Positions 8,547-17,161 are shown, numbered from the stretch's first letter. The stretch is 64,000 nucleotides of DNA from Thalassomonas viridans (GCF_000948985.2 NZ_CP059733.1:3596001-3660000), one strand, 5' to 3'. Made by a program: numbers and translations. The notes: generated by a model from the letters alone, not told the origin.

Positions 8547-9197
8547 TTACTGCGTTTTCCGATAAACACCAAAATGCACAAAGTCATGCTCGGTGCTTTT
8601 ACCGGGCCGGACTTTTCTCGGCACCTCATGTTTTACCGGCGGCAGCGACATTAAATAGGCGGCGATTGCCACGGCATCTTCGTCGGTTATTTTCGCGTAC
8701 GCCGGCCAGGGCATTACAGACAGGGTATGCTGGCCGTACTGGTTAACCCCAGTGCGCAGCATTTCAATAATATCGCTCTCGTTCCAAAGCCCTATGCCGG
8801 TTTCCGGGTCAGATGTCAGGTTACCGGGAAAAACCACACCGGGATTGCTTTGCGTCAGAGGATCGGAAAAGGCAATCCCGGTACGGGAACCCGCCAGCAA
8901 ACGCCTGAGGTTGGGAGTTCCAACAAGTGCACCGTCGGTATGGCAGGTACTGCACCCCAGCAGCTCAACCATATACTTGCCATGTTTGACCTGTTCTTTG
9001 GAATAATAACGCTCCGTCAGCACCACAGGTTCAGGGGCCGAGAGCATAGTTGTAGGTTCGAGTAACTCATAGTCGGGTTTGTCGGTGCCTGTGCTGGTAC
9101 AAGATACAACCAGGCAAAACAGCATAAAAAGAAACAGATCTGCGACAATTCTGCCACTCGACATTTGAGGGGGAGCGATGGTAACCCTGGAATTCAT
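8547..9197 (-). CDS. Mono-haem c-type cytochrome, probable lipoprotein
   Basis: 216 aa from ATG 9197, chosen because GGAG lies 7 nt upstream; in-frame ATGs at 9224 and 9209 lack this. A hydrophobic stretch ends in LVVSC, a lipobox-like site, so the protein is probably anchored at the membrane facing the periplasm. One haem-binding CSTCH motif follows, and the distal Met ligand is probably in SVMPWPAYAKI before the C-terminal helix (DEDAVAIAAYLMSLPP), as in cytochromes of gluconate/alcohol dehydrogenase type. No dehydrogenase partner gene is adjacent, so the electron donor is unknown. Confidence 0.82.
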   Translation of the reverse strand: MNSRVTIAPPQMSSGRIVADLFLFMLFCLVVSCTSTGTDKPDYELLEPTTMLSAPEPVVLTERYYSKEQVKHGKYMVELLGCSTCHTDGALVGTPNLRRLLAGSRTGIAFSDPLTQSNPGVVFPGNLTSDPETGIGLWNESDIIEMLRTGVNQYGQHTLSVMPWPAYAKITDEDAVAIAAYLMSLPPVKHEVPRKVRPGKSTEHDFVHFGVYRKTQ

Positions 9198-9439
9198 GGT
9201 TATCTCCATTACCGGTAAAATCATCTTGATAGAATAAACCTAGTGGTGAAAACCTTCTTGTTCAAACCCCGCTGGAAAATTAAGTCTGATTTTTATTACT
9301 TAGTTGTTTTATATCAAATTTACCTGTCAATTGAACTGTGCAGCAATATTCCCCGGGAGACACTCTAAGAATCCCGGCTATAGGCATGCAAAGTCATTAT
9401 CGCATGCCTGAAACTTGCATTATCCGAAAAACAGGCTGA

Positions 9440-10615
9440 TTAATTCCGGATAATATGATGATTATTTTGCTCATCCCTGAGTACGTCGTTATTCAGGTAA
9501 TGAATAAACCTGGCCGCACCATACTGGTTAGGTGAACCGTCGTTGATCATGATATTGCCCCAAACCAAATTAGCTCCGTCCGTTAAGCGTACATAACTGC
9601 GGATCCCTTCCTGGGCCGAATCAATAATAGTGTTGTTGATATATTGGTGCGGCAGTCCCGCCTGCCCCATGGGCGTGTCCGGTGCAGGACGATTGTCGGC
9701 AAAAATACCGTAACTGCCCGCATTTAAGATGGTATTGTTTTTAATGCGAATGTCCTGCCCTATGGCAATCACGCCGTTGCCTGAACCTGTGTCGATAACA
9801 TTGTTTTCCAAAGCAACATGGTCGCCGCCAATCTGAATGCCGTTGTTCTGGTAGGCGGCAAAAGGATCCTGCCCGTATAGCGATACCCGGTTATCACTGA
9901 TAAGAGTATCCTGAGTTAATGAATTGGCCTGAATACCTTCTGCCGCGGTATTTTGCACTAAGTTATGCTGCACGCGCAGCCCCTGCAAATCGTGGGGATA
10001 AACCCTCTGCTCTACACCGTCGCAAACCAGGGTGCGATAAGCGCCGGTATAACCTAAATACATGCCCTCACCGCCCTCGGTATTATGGATCCAGTTATGG
10101 TGAATATTCAGGTTCGCCAAAGTGTAATTACCGGCATGGGTATCTGGTTCACAAGTAGGATCTGTTTTTGCCATGATACCGGCAAAGTCAGCGCGGTATA
10201 TTTCAATATTATTCACCTCAATATCGGACGAGCGCCGCTCAATCCCTAAAGTGCCGCCAAGACGAATACCATAATAATTATTAGCATCACCTGTGCCCGA
10301 CAACTTGAGATGGCTCGACTGCTGAACGGTAATGGCATAATGGTACGGGGTTGTTTCCACCACTCCGCCACAATTTTTAACCACAACAGGTTCGGCTTCC
10401 GTGCCATGGATATTGATTAACTTCATCGGCCCGCGCTCACCGGCGGCCAGGCATAAGGTTTGTCCGGGCAAAATCCCCTGCTCTGCGCCGTCAAAGGCGT
10501 AATGGGATGAAGGCAAGGTAAAATCACAACCGCACTCTTCACTGGCCATTGCCCCGCCCGCAAGCAAACTTGAAGTTACCAGCAAATTTATGCACTTAAC
10601 TTTATGTTTCATCAT
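9440..10615 (-). CDS. Secreted right-handed parallel beta-helix protein
   Basis: 391 aa with a signal peptide ending near GGAMA. From ~residue 80 to 370 the sequence is a run of PbH1-type coils, recognisable by repeated short strands with Asn ladders (NNIEIYRADFAGI, HHNWIHNT, NNVIDTGSGNGVI, NNTILNAGSYGIF, NNTIIDSAQEGI). This is the fold of pectate lyases, mannuronan epimerases and NosD-like proteins. No catalytic signature of a specific polysaccharide lyase could be identified, so only a surface or secreted carbohydrate-related role is suggested. It is divergent from the MBL-fold gene and shares with it an intergenic region carrying a perfect palindrome (10774-10796). Confidence 0.78.
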   Translation of the reverse strand: MMKHKVKCINLLVTSSLLAGGAMASEECGCDFTLPSSHYAFDGAEQGILPGQTLCLAAGERGPMKLINIHGTEAEPVVVKNCGGVVETTPYHYAITVQQSSHLKLSGTGDANNYYGIRLGGTLGIERRSSDIEVNNIEIYRADFAGIMAKTDPTCEPDTHAGNYTLANLNIHHNWIHNTEGGEGMYLGYTGAYRTLVCDGVEQRVYPHDLQGLRVQHNLVQNTAAEGIQANSLTQDTLISDNRVSLYGQDPFAAYQNNGIQIGGDHVALENNVIDTGSGNGVIAIGQDIRIKNNTILNAGSYGIFADNRPAPDTPMGQAGLPHQYINNTIIDSAQEGIRSYVRLTDGANLVWGNIMINDGSPNQYGAARFIHYLNNDVLRDEQNNHHIIRN

Positions 10616-10773
10616 GATCTTCCTTTAAATAACATTCTTTTAAATGGTATTTTCACCCGGACATTGCTGGCCAATGCAAAAATACTGCTTCTCTGACATT
10701 TAACAGCATAATTAAAACAGGCGGGCATACCAGCCCCCATCCGGGGAGGATAAATAAGGCATTGGGCAAAGCT

Positions 10774-10796
10774 ATAATTCTCATTTTGAGAATTAT
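10774..10796. promoter_or_regulatory. Perfect palindrome in the divergent intergenic region (operator candidate)
   Basis: ATAATTCTCA and TGAGAATTAT form a perfect 10-bp inverted repeat around a TTT spacer, in the 270-bp gap between the divergent beta-helix and MBL-fold genes and 90 bp before the latter. No U-tract follows, so it looks like a regulator-binding site rather than a terminator. The AT-rich GAGAAT elements recall Fur half-sites, but the arrangement is not the classical Fur box. Confidence 0.45.
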
Positions 10797-10885
10797 CAAT
10801 TCCCCAAACAGCTGTTTATTGCCTTAAATTCTGTCAATAAACTTCTCCCCGTTAATTCATCTAGTGATTTTCAAACGGAGAAATC

Positions 10886-11926
10886 ATGAAAAAAATCCTT
10901 ACGGCTACACTGGTTACCTTGTCATTGGCAGCCTGTGACAACGATAACCACCCCAGCCCAACTATTATAATCGCCCCTGTAGAGAGCCACGATTATTTGC
11001 CTGTTCCCGCCAGTGCCTTTGGGCCGGCCTTAAACGAACAGGGCTACTATGTTGCTGAAATCAGGGACGGTATTTACTGGGTAACCGAAGGCGTATATCA
11101 GGCGATGTTCATCACCACAGGCGAAGGGGTAATTGTTGTTGATGCCCCGCCAACCTTAGGGAAAAAACTGTTATCTGCCATTGCGGAGGTAACAGAAGAA
11201 ACCATCTCCCACGTGATATACAGCCATAGTCACGCTGACCATATAGGTGCGGCTTCGGTATTCCCGGACACTGCAACAGTTATTGCCCATGAAGAAACGG
11301 CAAAGCGAATTGAACGCAGCCAAAACCAGGCGATCGGCGACCCCTATTCTTTCGGCATGTTTTTAGGAGGCTCTGACGTCCCTCTTCCAGCCATTACCTT
11401 TACCGAAGAATATGAACTGACCATAGGCAATAAAACCCTACAGCTGATTAACGCTCAGGACGGCCATGCTCCCGGCAATATTTTTATCAATATACCCGAG
11501 CAAAAAGTATTAATGGTGGTCGACATCATTTATCCCGAATGGACGCCTTTTGGAGAAATGGCGCAATCAGAAAACATGCCCGCTTACCTGCATGCCCATG
11601 AGCTGTTGCTTAACTATGACTTTGACACCCTGGTATCCGGACACCTGGGCCAGTTGGGAACCCGGGAAGATGTAGAGAAACAGCTGGCCTATCTGCGTGA
11701 TATTACAGACAACGCAGCCACAGCCCTGCAAACAACAGACTTTAACGCAATTGCCACAGAATACGGGCAGGATAATCCCTGGCTCCTCTTTGAAAAATAC
11801 CTGGATAGCGTGGCAGACACCTGTAATGAAATAACACTGGACACCTGGGCGGAACAGCTGGCTGCTGCTGATGTTTTCACTAAAAGCCACTGCGCTAAAA
11901 TGGTTGAAAGTTTACGAATTGATTAA
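10886..11926 (+). CDS. MBL-fold metallo-hydrolase lipoprotein
   Basis: 346 aa with ribosome-binding site CGGAG just upstream. A lipoprotein signal ends at LAAC (Cys17). The metallo-beta-lactamase fold shows the zinc motif HSHADH at 114-119, the conserved Asp in VIVVDAPPT, a further His in DGHAPGN, the metal-bridging Asp in MVVDIIYP and a His in SGHLGQLG, so metal binding looks intact. The family includes hydrolases of lactones, thioesters and beta-lactams; the substrate cannot be read from sequence. It is probably anchored at the outer or inner membrane facing the periplasm. Confidence 0.85.
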   Translation: MKKILTATLVTLSLAACDNDNHPSPTIIIAPVESHDYLPVPASAFGPALNEQGYYVAEIRDGIYWVTEGVYQAMFITTGEGVIVVDAPPTLGKKLLSAIAEVTEETISHVIYSHSHADHIGAASVFPDTATVIAHEETAKRIERSQNQAIGDPYSFGMFLGGSDVPLPAITFTEEYELTIGNKTLQLINAQDGHAPGNIFINIPEQKVLMVVDIIYPEWTPFGEMAQSENMPAYLHAHELLLNYDFDTLVSGHLGQLGTREDVEKQLAYLRDITDNAATALQTTDFNAIATEYGQDNPWLLFEKYLDSVADTCNEITLDTWAEQLAAADVFTKSHCAKMVESLRID

Positions 11927-12376
11927 CGCCAAAACGGAAATAATTGCCCGGACAAGGCCTGTATTTAACAACGCTTATTGTTAAGTCCATGAAGGGCAAT
12001 TCCTTATTTCGCTACTTTCACAACTTTCTCTACCGAAGAGAAAATAGAGAAGTTACAGAAGTAGCAAAGCACAATCAAACGTGAGCGGTTTTAGCAGAGG
12101 TTACAATATAAAAGAGACGGGCAAATCCCCCCGTGCGATATACTTTAGTAGTACATACCGGCTTTTATCGCCTCAGGGACTTTCATTCCCTTACTTCATC
12201 AGGTTATTATCCGTGCGCCTGTACTTAGCGCTTTTCCGCAGTCATACCAGCCAGCATCATTACAGGCATTCAAACATTACTTTTAAAATTCCTTAAGAAC
12301 CAACCCGTAAACACCTGTTTATGGGCTAAGTCGTAGTAAACGGAATATTACACTTAACAGTGAAGGAATAAATATC
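11927..12376. other. 450-bp intergenic region with inverted repeats
   Basis: No supported gene; a 71-codon ORF at 12081-12296 lacks a ribosome-binding site and protein-like character. It holds an imperfect long hairpin at 12011-12065 (GCTACTT/AAGTAGC outer stem, AACTTTCTCTA/TAGAGAAGTT inner stem) and a near-perfect palindrome at 12304-12325 (CCCGTAAACA cc TGTTTATGGG), 50 bp before the next gene. Confidence 0.5.
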
Positions 12377-14272
12377 ATGCAAAAACATCCCCTGATGGAC
12401 AAGGCAGAATCAAGCCTGCGCTCAGGCCTTACCAGTGATAGAAGCCCCGCTAGATCCAGGCTTAAGAAATCGAGACGGAGAAAAAACGCCAGAGTAACCA
12501 ATGATAAGTACCCTCACCTGGTCAGCGACCTTTACGCTGTCTCTCATTTTGACCCCCTGGCAACAGATCAAACCATATACGGGCCATCTTCCGGTCATCT
12601 CAGCGTCAGCAAAACTATTGACCTTAACGATCACGAAATTGTTAACGGCGGGCCGGTGAACATTATGACCTTTGCAACCGACAGCCCGGAATATATGTGG
12701 CAAGTCGGTACCGACAGAGTCAGTTATGTAAAAGTGGCTGACTGGACAGTAGATTCGCATGTTGATGCGCTATCAGAAGCTTCCGGTAAGTTTGAGCCGC
12801 TAACCAAAAGTAACTTCGATAATTTCATAGAAAGTGCAGACCAGGCTGGCGCTACAAATGCTGATATGATGGCCGTTATTCTGGAAACAAACTTCAACAA
12901 TTATGCCGAACGTTTTGGCAACGGGTTATATGCCGTTGTCAGCGCCGCCAATATTTTGTACGTGCAATACGGCACCAATATTAACGCCTACCATGTTGTT
13001 GACAATGACAACAAAAAATCAATACAACTATGCGGCCAGCTACCAAATGCAATTGATGCTATTTTAGCCGTAACCGACACCCCAAATGAAGGAGCCCGTT
13101 TTATAGGTTTGTCTATGGCTTCTACCGGACAAATCGTTGCTACCCTCAATATCGGTATAGCCGTTATCGATCCCACGCAGATACTTTACCCTAACAAAGA
13201 GCCAAGAAGTACAGGCGGCATTTCTTTCGCCCCGTTCGAAACCTCACAGAACCCTCTTTTTGACTCAAACAATGAAGATCCCGATAACTATCACACCTAT
13301 GAAAGCATTACCAACTCCGTCAGCATCGACGAAGACGACGGCATTTATGTTGCCAGCACGGTATACTCACAGGATGGTAACAGCAGCCTCGGCTTTATCC
13401 GCAAGCTGGTGCTCGATAATGATAACCTCATTATTGATGACGGCGAGGATAATACCCGGGATATGGGCGCCTGGACCGCCAGCTATGAGACTTCATTACA
13501 CGAAGACCCGCCGGCAATAAAAACAGGTAGAGGCTCCGGCTCAACCCCCGCGCTGATGCAGGTTGGCGACGAACTGCTGGTGGTGATAACAGATGGCGCC
13601 AAGCAAATGAATATTGCCGCTTTCTGGGCATTACCAACCGACGCCGAACTCGAAAGCGAAGGCTATGCGGGCCGCGAAGCAGGAAAACGAGCCGTGACAT
13701 GCGGTTTAAGCAATCCGACAAGCCGCTGGATACAATCGGAACAATCTGTCGTAGTTCATGACCGTTACGCCTTTGTGGTCAATAACCTCTCTGAGGGTCT
13801 CAATGACCTGCCCCCCGACGCTTTACACCAAAAATCAAACAGCCTGCTACAGGTATGCCTGGTTGGCCCTTCGTTCGAAGCCCCAACAGGCGCAGAAAAG
13901 CTGATGTGGAATGAAACCACCACAACAGATTATCCCGGTTATCAAGCGGGAGACCCGGAAAAAAGAACAGGCGAATGGTCAAGCATATGGACCCGGGATG
14001 ACGTGGCATCAACCAGTATGGTGCCGATCTACAGCGGCCGCAGCAACCGGGTATTCATCAGCGGCTGGGAAGGCGGACTGTACGGCGAACCGGGAGCCGG
14101 TTGGGTATTGCGGGGCCTGGACTGGCGAGACGGCGAACCCGGTGATGACTATGTTCTCAACTTCGGCAGCTCTATGCTGGGTAACGGCGCTTATTCTCTA
14201 TCGCAATTCCTGTCCGACGGTTCGCTGGTATTAAATTCCATTGTCGGCCCTATTAAAGTTACCGATACCTGA
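12377..14272 (+). CDS. Unknown 631-aa protein, probable beta-propeller-like
   Basis: Starts at ATG 12377 with AAGGAA upstream. The first ~40 residues are strongly basic (RSRLKKSRRRKNAR) and contain no signal peptide or twin-arginine motif followed by a hydrophobic core. The rest is beta-rich and acidic with recurring segments such as NGLYAVVSAANILYVQYG, DDGIYVASTVYS and YAFVVNNLSEG, compatible with a propeller fold of repeated sheets. No catalytic motif or known domain was recognised. It ends before a probable terminator hairpin (14307-14329). The missing export signal is odd for a protein of this composition among secreted neighbours. Confidence 0.7.
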   Translation: MQKHPLMDKAESSLRSGLTSDRSPARSRLKKSRRRKNARVTNDKYPHLVSDLYAVSHFDPLATDQTIYGPSSGHLSVSKTIDLNDHEIVNGGPVNIMTFATDSPEYMWQVGTDRVSYVKVADWTVDSHVDALSEASGKFEPLTKSNFDNFIESADQAGATNADMMAVILETNFNNYAERFGNGLYAVVSAANILYVQYGTNINAYHVVDNDNKKSIQLCGQLPNAIDAILAVTDTPNEGARFIGLSMASTGQIVATLNIGIAVIDPTQILYPNKEPRSTGGISFAPFETSQNPLFDSNNEDPDNYHTYESITNSVSIDEDDGIYVASTVYSQDGNSSLGFIRKLVLDNDNLIIDDGEDNTRDMGAWTASYETSLHEDPPAIKTGRGSGSTPALMQVGDELLVVITDGAKQMNIAAFWALPTDAELESEGYAGREAGKRAVTCGLSNPTSRWIQSEQSVVVHDRYAFVVNNLSEGLNDLPPDALHQKSNSLLQVCLVGPSFEAPTGAEKLMWNETTTTDYPGYQAGDPEKRTGEWSSIWTRDDVASTSMVPIYSGRSNRVFISGWEGGLYGEPGAGWVLRGLDWRDGEPGDDYVLNFGSSMLGNGAYSLSQFLSDGSLVLNSIVGPIKVTDT

Positions 14273-14306
14273 TTTAGTTACGCTAAATACCAGGTGCATT
14301 AAAAGT

Positions 14307-14329
14307 ATTCAGGGCAAACTGTCCTGAAT
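14307..14329 (+). terminator. Hairpin after the 631-aa gene
   Basis: 10-bp stem ATTCAGGGCA / TGTCCTGAAT (one G-U pair) with loop AAC, 35 bp after the stop codon. The T-rich tail is weak (GCTTTC). Confidence 0.5.
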
Positions 14330-14962
14330 GCTTTCATGAGAATTTTGGCTACTCAAGAATGGAAAAAGCTAAAAAACACTATCCATACCCCTGCCCGCGT
14401 ACAAGCTTAGTGTTCCCGGCAAAGTCAGACAGTTAGATTTATATTTCATTTTATTCCCTTAAGATTGCCTTTCACCCGGTCAAATTAACCCAAAAAGCTT
14501 AATCTCCGGCGTTCAACTGAATAATAGAAGCAGGCAGGTAAACCAGTCCCTAACCAAGGGAGATTATAGATAAAAAGGGCCATAGGCAATTGCCACTCAG
14601 GTACGCTTATTTTCAACGATATTTACGCCTCAGATGATGATTTTAACTTTTTATTTTTCATAGCGTTAAAAACAGCTGTACAGCAAACAATACAGTATCA
14701 ACAATTCACACCAAAACTAAATACAGTTTCAGCAGGATTTATCCGGTGTTTTGTACTATTACTAAGGGGATCATTTCGATTTCACCAACAACCAACGGAG
14801 GTATTTTCTTTTCATTCACAACTTTACATTCACGACTAAAGCGAATAAACAGCAATGGCTTAACCGGCCAGGCACAGATTAACAACGAGGCGCTGCCTCC
14901 GAGTGTAGCACCACTCAGAGACAGCTGACCACAACAGATACAAACATAGAGGAGTATCTATC
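14330..14962. other. 633-bp intergenic region
   Basis: AT-rich with no supported gene; a 60-codon ORF at 14746-14928 is low-complexity in character and lacks a ribosome-binding site. It presumably contains the promoter of the two-gene unit starting at 14963, but no clear -35/-10 pair was identified. Confidence 0.4.
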
Positions 14963-15154
14963 ATGGCTAAACCTTATGATATGCCAGAGTTTCACTCGGT
15001 TAAAGTTTCTTTAACAGAAAATATACCTGCTCCGCCCCCAACCCCGCAATATCCGCCGGAAACTACTGCAATAAGGGCAATAAATGCAACTTCTGACGGC
15101 TTTACCGGTTGCTACATGCAGTTAACTATCAAAGGAGGACAGGCTCATGTCTGA
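14963..15154 (+). CDS. Small proline-rich protein of unknown function
   Basis: 63 aa with a good ribosome-binding site (GAGGAG at 14950-14955). It contains a Pro-rich centre (PAPPPTPQYPPE) and ends in a short segment with a single Cys (GFTGCYMQLTIKGG). There is no signal peptide. The coding sequence runs into the ribosome-binding site and start of the next gene (8-bp overlap), so the two are coupled. Not recognised; a small precursor-like or adaptor protein is possible. Confidence 0.6.
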   Translation: MAKPYDMPEFHSVKVSLTENIPAPPPTPQYPPETTAIRAINATSDGFTGCYMQLTIKGGQAHV

Positions 15155-15428
15155 ATCAAACGAACTTCCCCTTGATGATGCTGCCGGCAGAAAGCAGATG
15201 TCGGGTGAATTTCTCGACCTATGCGACGATTTTATCAAATTCAGTGAAGAATGCGCCTTTCTCTTCGATGCCTTCACCGCGGTTACCCGCGAACCCGAAT
15301 GCATCACAGAAGACACCAGTGAAGGTATCCGCCATATTAACTTTTGGCTGAAGTATCAGGTCATCGGCTACCGGGAGAAAATAGACAGGCAGCGGATGTT
15401 CTGGACTGCGTTTAACCGTAAGCTGTGA
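15147..15428 (+). CDS. Small helical protein of unknown function
   Basis: 93 aa preceded by a very strong ribosome-binding site (AAAGGAGGA at 15131-15139) lying inside the end of the previous gene. The sequence is acidic and helical with three Cys (LCDDF, EECAF, EPECI) and aromatic residues near the C-terminus. No signal peptide or membrane segment. It is followed by a perfect 15-bp hairpin. Function unknown; the tight coupling suggests it acts with the 63-aa product. Confidence 0.65.
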   Translation: MSESNELPLDDAAGRKQMSGEFLDLCDDFIKFSEECAFLFDAFTAVTREPECITEDTSEGIRHINFWLKYQVIGYREKIDRQRMFWTAFNRKL

Positions 15429-15454
15429 TTGTTAAATAAGGCTTACATGAAAAA

Positions 15455-15494
15455 GAACCGGGTAAGTTAACAACGCTGGTAACTTACCCGGTTC
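15455..15494. terminator. Perfect 15-bp hairpin after the micro-operon
   Basis: GAACCGGGTAAGTTA (15455-15469) pairs perfectly with TAACTTACCCGGTTC (15480-15494), loop 10 nt. It lies 27 bp after the stop codon. A TTTTT run occurs 10 bp further on, so intrinsic termination is likely but not textbook. Confidence 0.55.
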
Positions 15495-15581
15495 TCAATA
15501 AACAATTTTTACGGTTAGTGTTCCGTTGATTTGTCCGACTATGCCCTCTGCCTTTTCCAACTATGTTTGCGTACCTATACT

Positions 15582-15656
15582 CGCAAGATGCTGCTGCATG
15601 AGTTAGGTATCCACTGAAACTCACACATTTTCACGCTATTGCCAGGGTCAACACTA
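15582..15656 (-). pseudogene. Relic of a paralogue of the beta-gamma-crystallin protein gene (20330-21796)
   Basis: On the minus strand this stretch translates to DPGNSVKMCEFQWIPNSCSS, closely matching DGPGNSVKMSEFPAVPNSCSS of the protein encoded at 20330-21796. At the DNA level, 15591-15645 is plainly similar to 20634-20690 (both contain GCTGCTGCATGAGTTAGGTA and TTTTCACGCTATTGCC). Frame is lost on both sides. This is a short fragment of a former second copy in the same orientation, 5 kb away. Flanking gene parts are gone. Confidence 0.75.
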
Positions 15657-15689
15657 GCCAGCAATGGTTATTCCTGCCGTGACCAAAGC

Positions 15690-15718
15690 AAAAAGTCCGG
15701 CTCTTTCGAATCGGACTT
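15690..15718 (-). terminator. Rho-independent terminator of the LysR gene
   Basis: On the minus strand AAGTCCG and CGGACTT form a stem that runs straight into a T run (ACTTTTTGC), 47 bp after the LysR stop codon. Confidence 0.7.
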
Positions 15719-15764
15719 CTGACGTGTAAGGGCAAACTCAAGGCATGCTTAAATAGAATTTCCC

Positions 15765-16655
15765 CTAAACAGGACTCATATACTGTGAGAATAGTTTGAC
15801 GACTTCTTTGACTGCGGGCATCAGCAAAGTCTCTGGCTTAGCCAAACAATTACAGTGCCACTGAACTTCGAGAGGAAACTCAACTTTAACCAAAGTGCCA
15901 TTGTCTATTTCTGTTTGAAACAAAGATTCCGGGCCAATGGTGATATAGTCGGAATTAGCGACAACGGTTTTAGCCATAGCATAGTTTTCGCACATGATAT
16001 CAGGTTTAATTTCTCCGGCTTTTTTGAAATTTTTGATCTTATCCCCCATTTTCTTAGGCATGCTAGGAGAGACAAAGCGATAATGTTTCAAGTCCTCAAG
16101 GGTAACTTTAGCCTGTTTAGCAATAACATGACCGGTACGAACAACCATCACTAGTTTTTCCGTCGCCTCTAATACGACAACAAAATCTTCAGGAACCTCT
16201 TCAGCCAGAAAAGGACCAATGGCTAAATCTATTTGACTTGTTTTAAGTTGATTAACCAATACATCATCTGATTCCGTAGCAAACAAAACCTTAAATTGAT
16301 AATTGCTTTCAGCAAAATCGAGCAACACCTTAGGTAAAAAGAGTTGCTCTACTATTGGCCCCACACCTATACGGATCTGACCGCCGACCATATTAGCCAT
16401 GAGTTCGAGCTGGCGTTCAATAATATGCAATTGCGTTATTAAACCTTCACCTTCTCTGAGTAAGAACCTGGCAGCTTCCGTCGCTACCATTCCCACACTC
16501 TGTCGATCGAACAGCGCCATTTTTATCTTGTGTTCCAGGCGACTGATTTTTTTGCTCAATGTCGGTTGCGACATATGCAAGACTTCGGCTGCACGATTAA
16601 TACTGCCTACTTCGGTGACAACTTTGACCAGGTGTATGTCGGAAATATCGATCAT
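15765..16655 (-). CDS. LysR-family transcriptional regulator
   Basis: 296 aa from ATG 16655, chosen for its AAGGAA ribosome-binding site 6 nt upstream and because the protein then begins at the helix-turn-helix, as usual for the family. An upstream in-frame ATG at 16733 would add 26 non-conserved residues. The winged HTH spans ~1-60 (GSINRAAEVLHMSQPTLSKKISRLE), followed by a periplasmic-binding-protein-like effector domain (~90-290). The length is normal. There is no divergent target gene; the upstream neighbourhood is non-coding with a MITE-like element. Effector unknown. Confidence 0.9.
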   Translation of the reverse strand: MIDISDIHLVKVVTEVGSINRAAEVLHMSQPTLSKKISRLEHKIKMALFDRQSVGMVATEAARFLLREGEGLITQLHIIERQLELMANMVGGQIRIGVGPIVEQLFLPKVLLDFAESNYQFKVLFATESDDVLVNQLKTSQIDLAIGPFLAEEVPEDFVVVLEATEKLVMVVRTGHVIAKQAKVTLEDLKHYRFVSPSMPKKMGDKIKNFKKAGEIKPDIMCENYAMAKTVVANSDYITIGPESLFQTEIDNGTLVKVEFPLEVQWHCNCLAKPETLLMPAVKEVVKLFSQYMSPV

Positions 16656-16904
16656 GTTTAATTCCTTAGGTGAAGCCCGTTTACTGTGCAATAAATTCGA
16701 AGTTGCCTGACCTGGCTGCACTAACCCGAACACTCAGTTTCATATAAAATACAAACGGTAATTAAGCGTTCAGAATGACTTAAAAAATTAGGGCGAAATA
16801 TATCACAAACCGCGAAGAATTAGGGCATAAAAATCAACCACTTTATACACTTAGGCAGCCAGTGGCATTATAGCCGGAACCAGAACTCCAAAAAGCTTTT
16901 CTTA

Positions 16905-17076
16905 GGGCCTGTTTATCTTTGGAGGGGATAGAGATTTTTGAGCGGTTTTTTCCTGTGCCTAGTAGAAAGTCAAGACAGAAAAATGGACGTGTAGTTGTTC
17001 TACATGACATTTTTCTAACGCCGATAGGAGGAAAAACAGCCAAAAAGATCATTCACGGCCAAAGATAAACAGGCTC
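16905..17076. mobile_element. MITE-like element, copy 1 (172 bp)
   Basis: Terminal inverted repeats of 18 bp with one mismatch (GGGCCTGTTTATCTTTGG at the left end; the complement at the right end reads GAGCCTGTTTATCTTTGG). The innermost 16 bp are perfect (16907-16922 and 17059-17074). TA dinucleotides flank both ends (16903-16904, 17077-17078), the signature of Tc1/mariner-IS630-type insertion. No transposase is inside. A shorter relative lies at 52886-52990. A 69-codon minus-strand ORF crossing it is not considered real. Confidence 0.75.
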
Positions 17077-17113
17077 TAGTATCAGCGCAAGTTATTTTCT
17101 CTAAGCCAAAACA

Positions 17114-17141
17114 ACAAACCCCGGTAAAAACCAGGGTTTGT
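17114..17141 (-). terminator. Terminator of the PI-PLC-like gene
   Basis: On the minus strand the stem ACAAACCC-GGT / ACC-GGGTTTGT (one internal mismatch, AT-rich 4-nt loop) is followed by TTGTTTTGG, 20 bp after the stop codon. Confidence 0.6.
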
Positions 17142-17161
17142 CAGTACGCTAGACTTAGCCG

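Noticed and set aside
12081..12296. 71-codon ORF in the intergenic region
   Set aside because: No ribosome-binding site; composition of random AT-rich DNA; overlaps nothing conserved.
12304..12325. Relation of the palindrome TGTTTATGGG to the retron a1 repeat
   Set aside because: The shared GTTTATGGGC is short and the flanking structure differs; judged a coincidence.
14746..14928. 60-codon ORF before the micro-operon
   Set aside because: No ribosome-binding site and no recognisable protein character.
16843..17052. 69-codon minus-strand ORF
   Set aside because: Runs across the MITE-like element and unrelated flank, so it is an accidental open frame.
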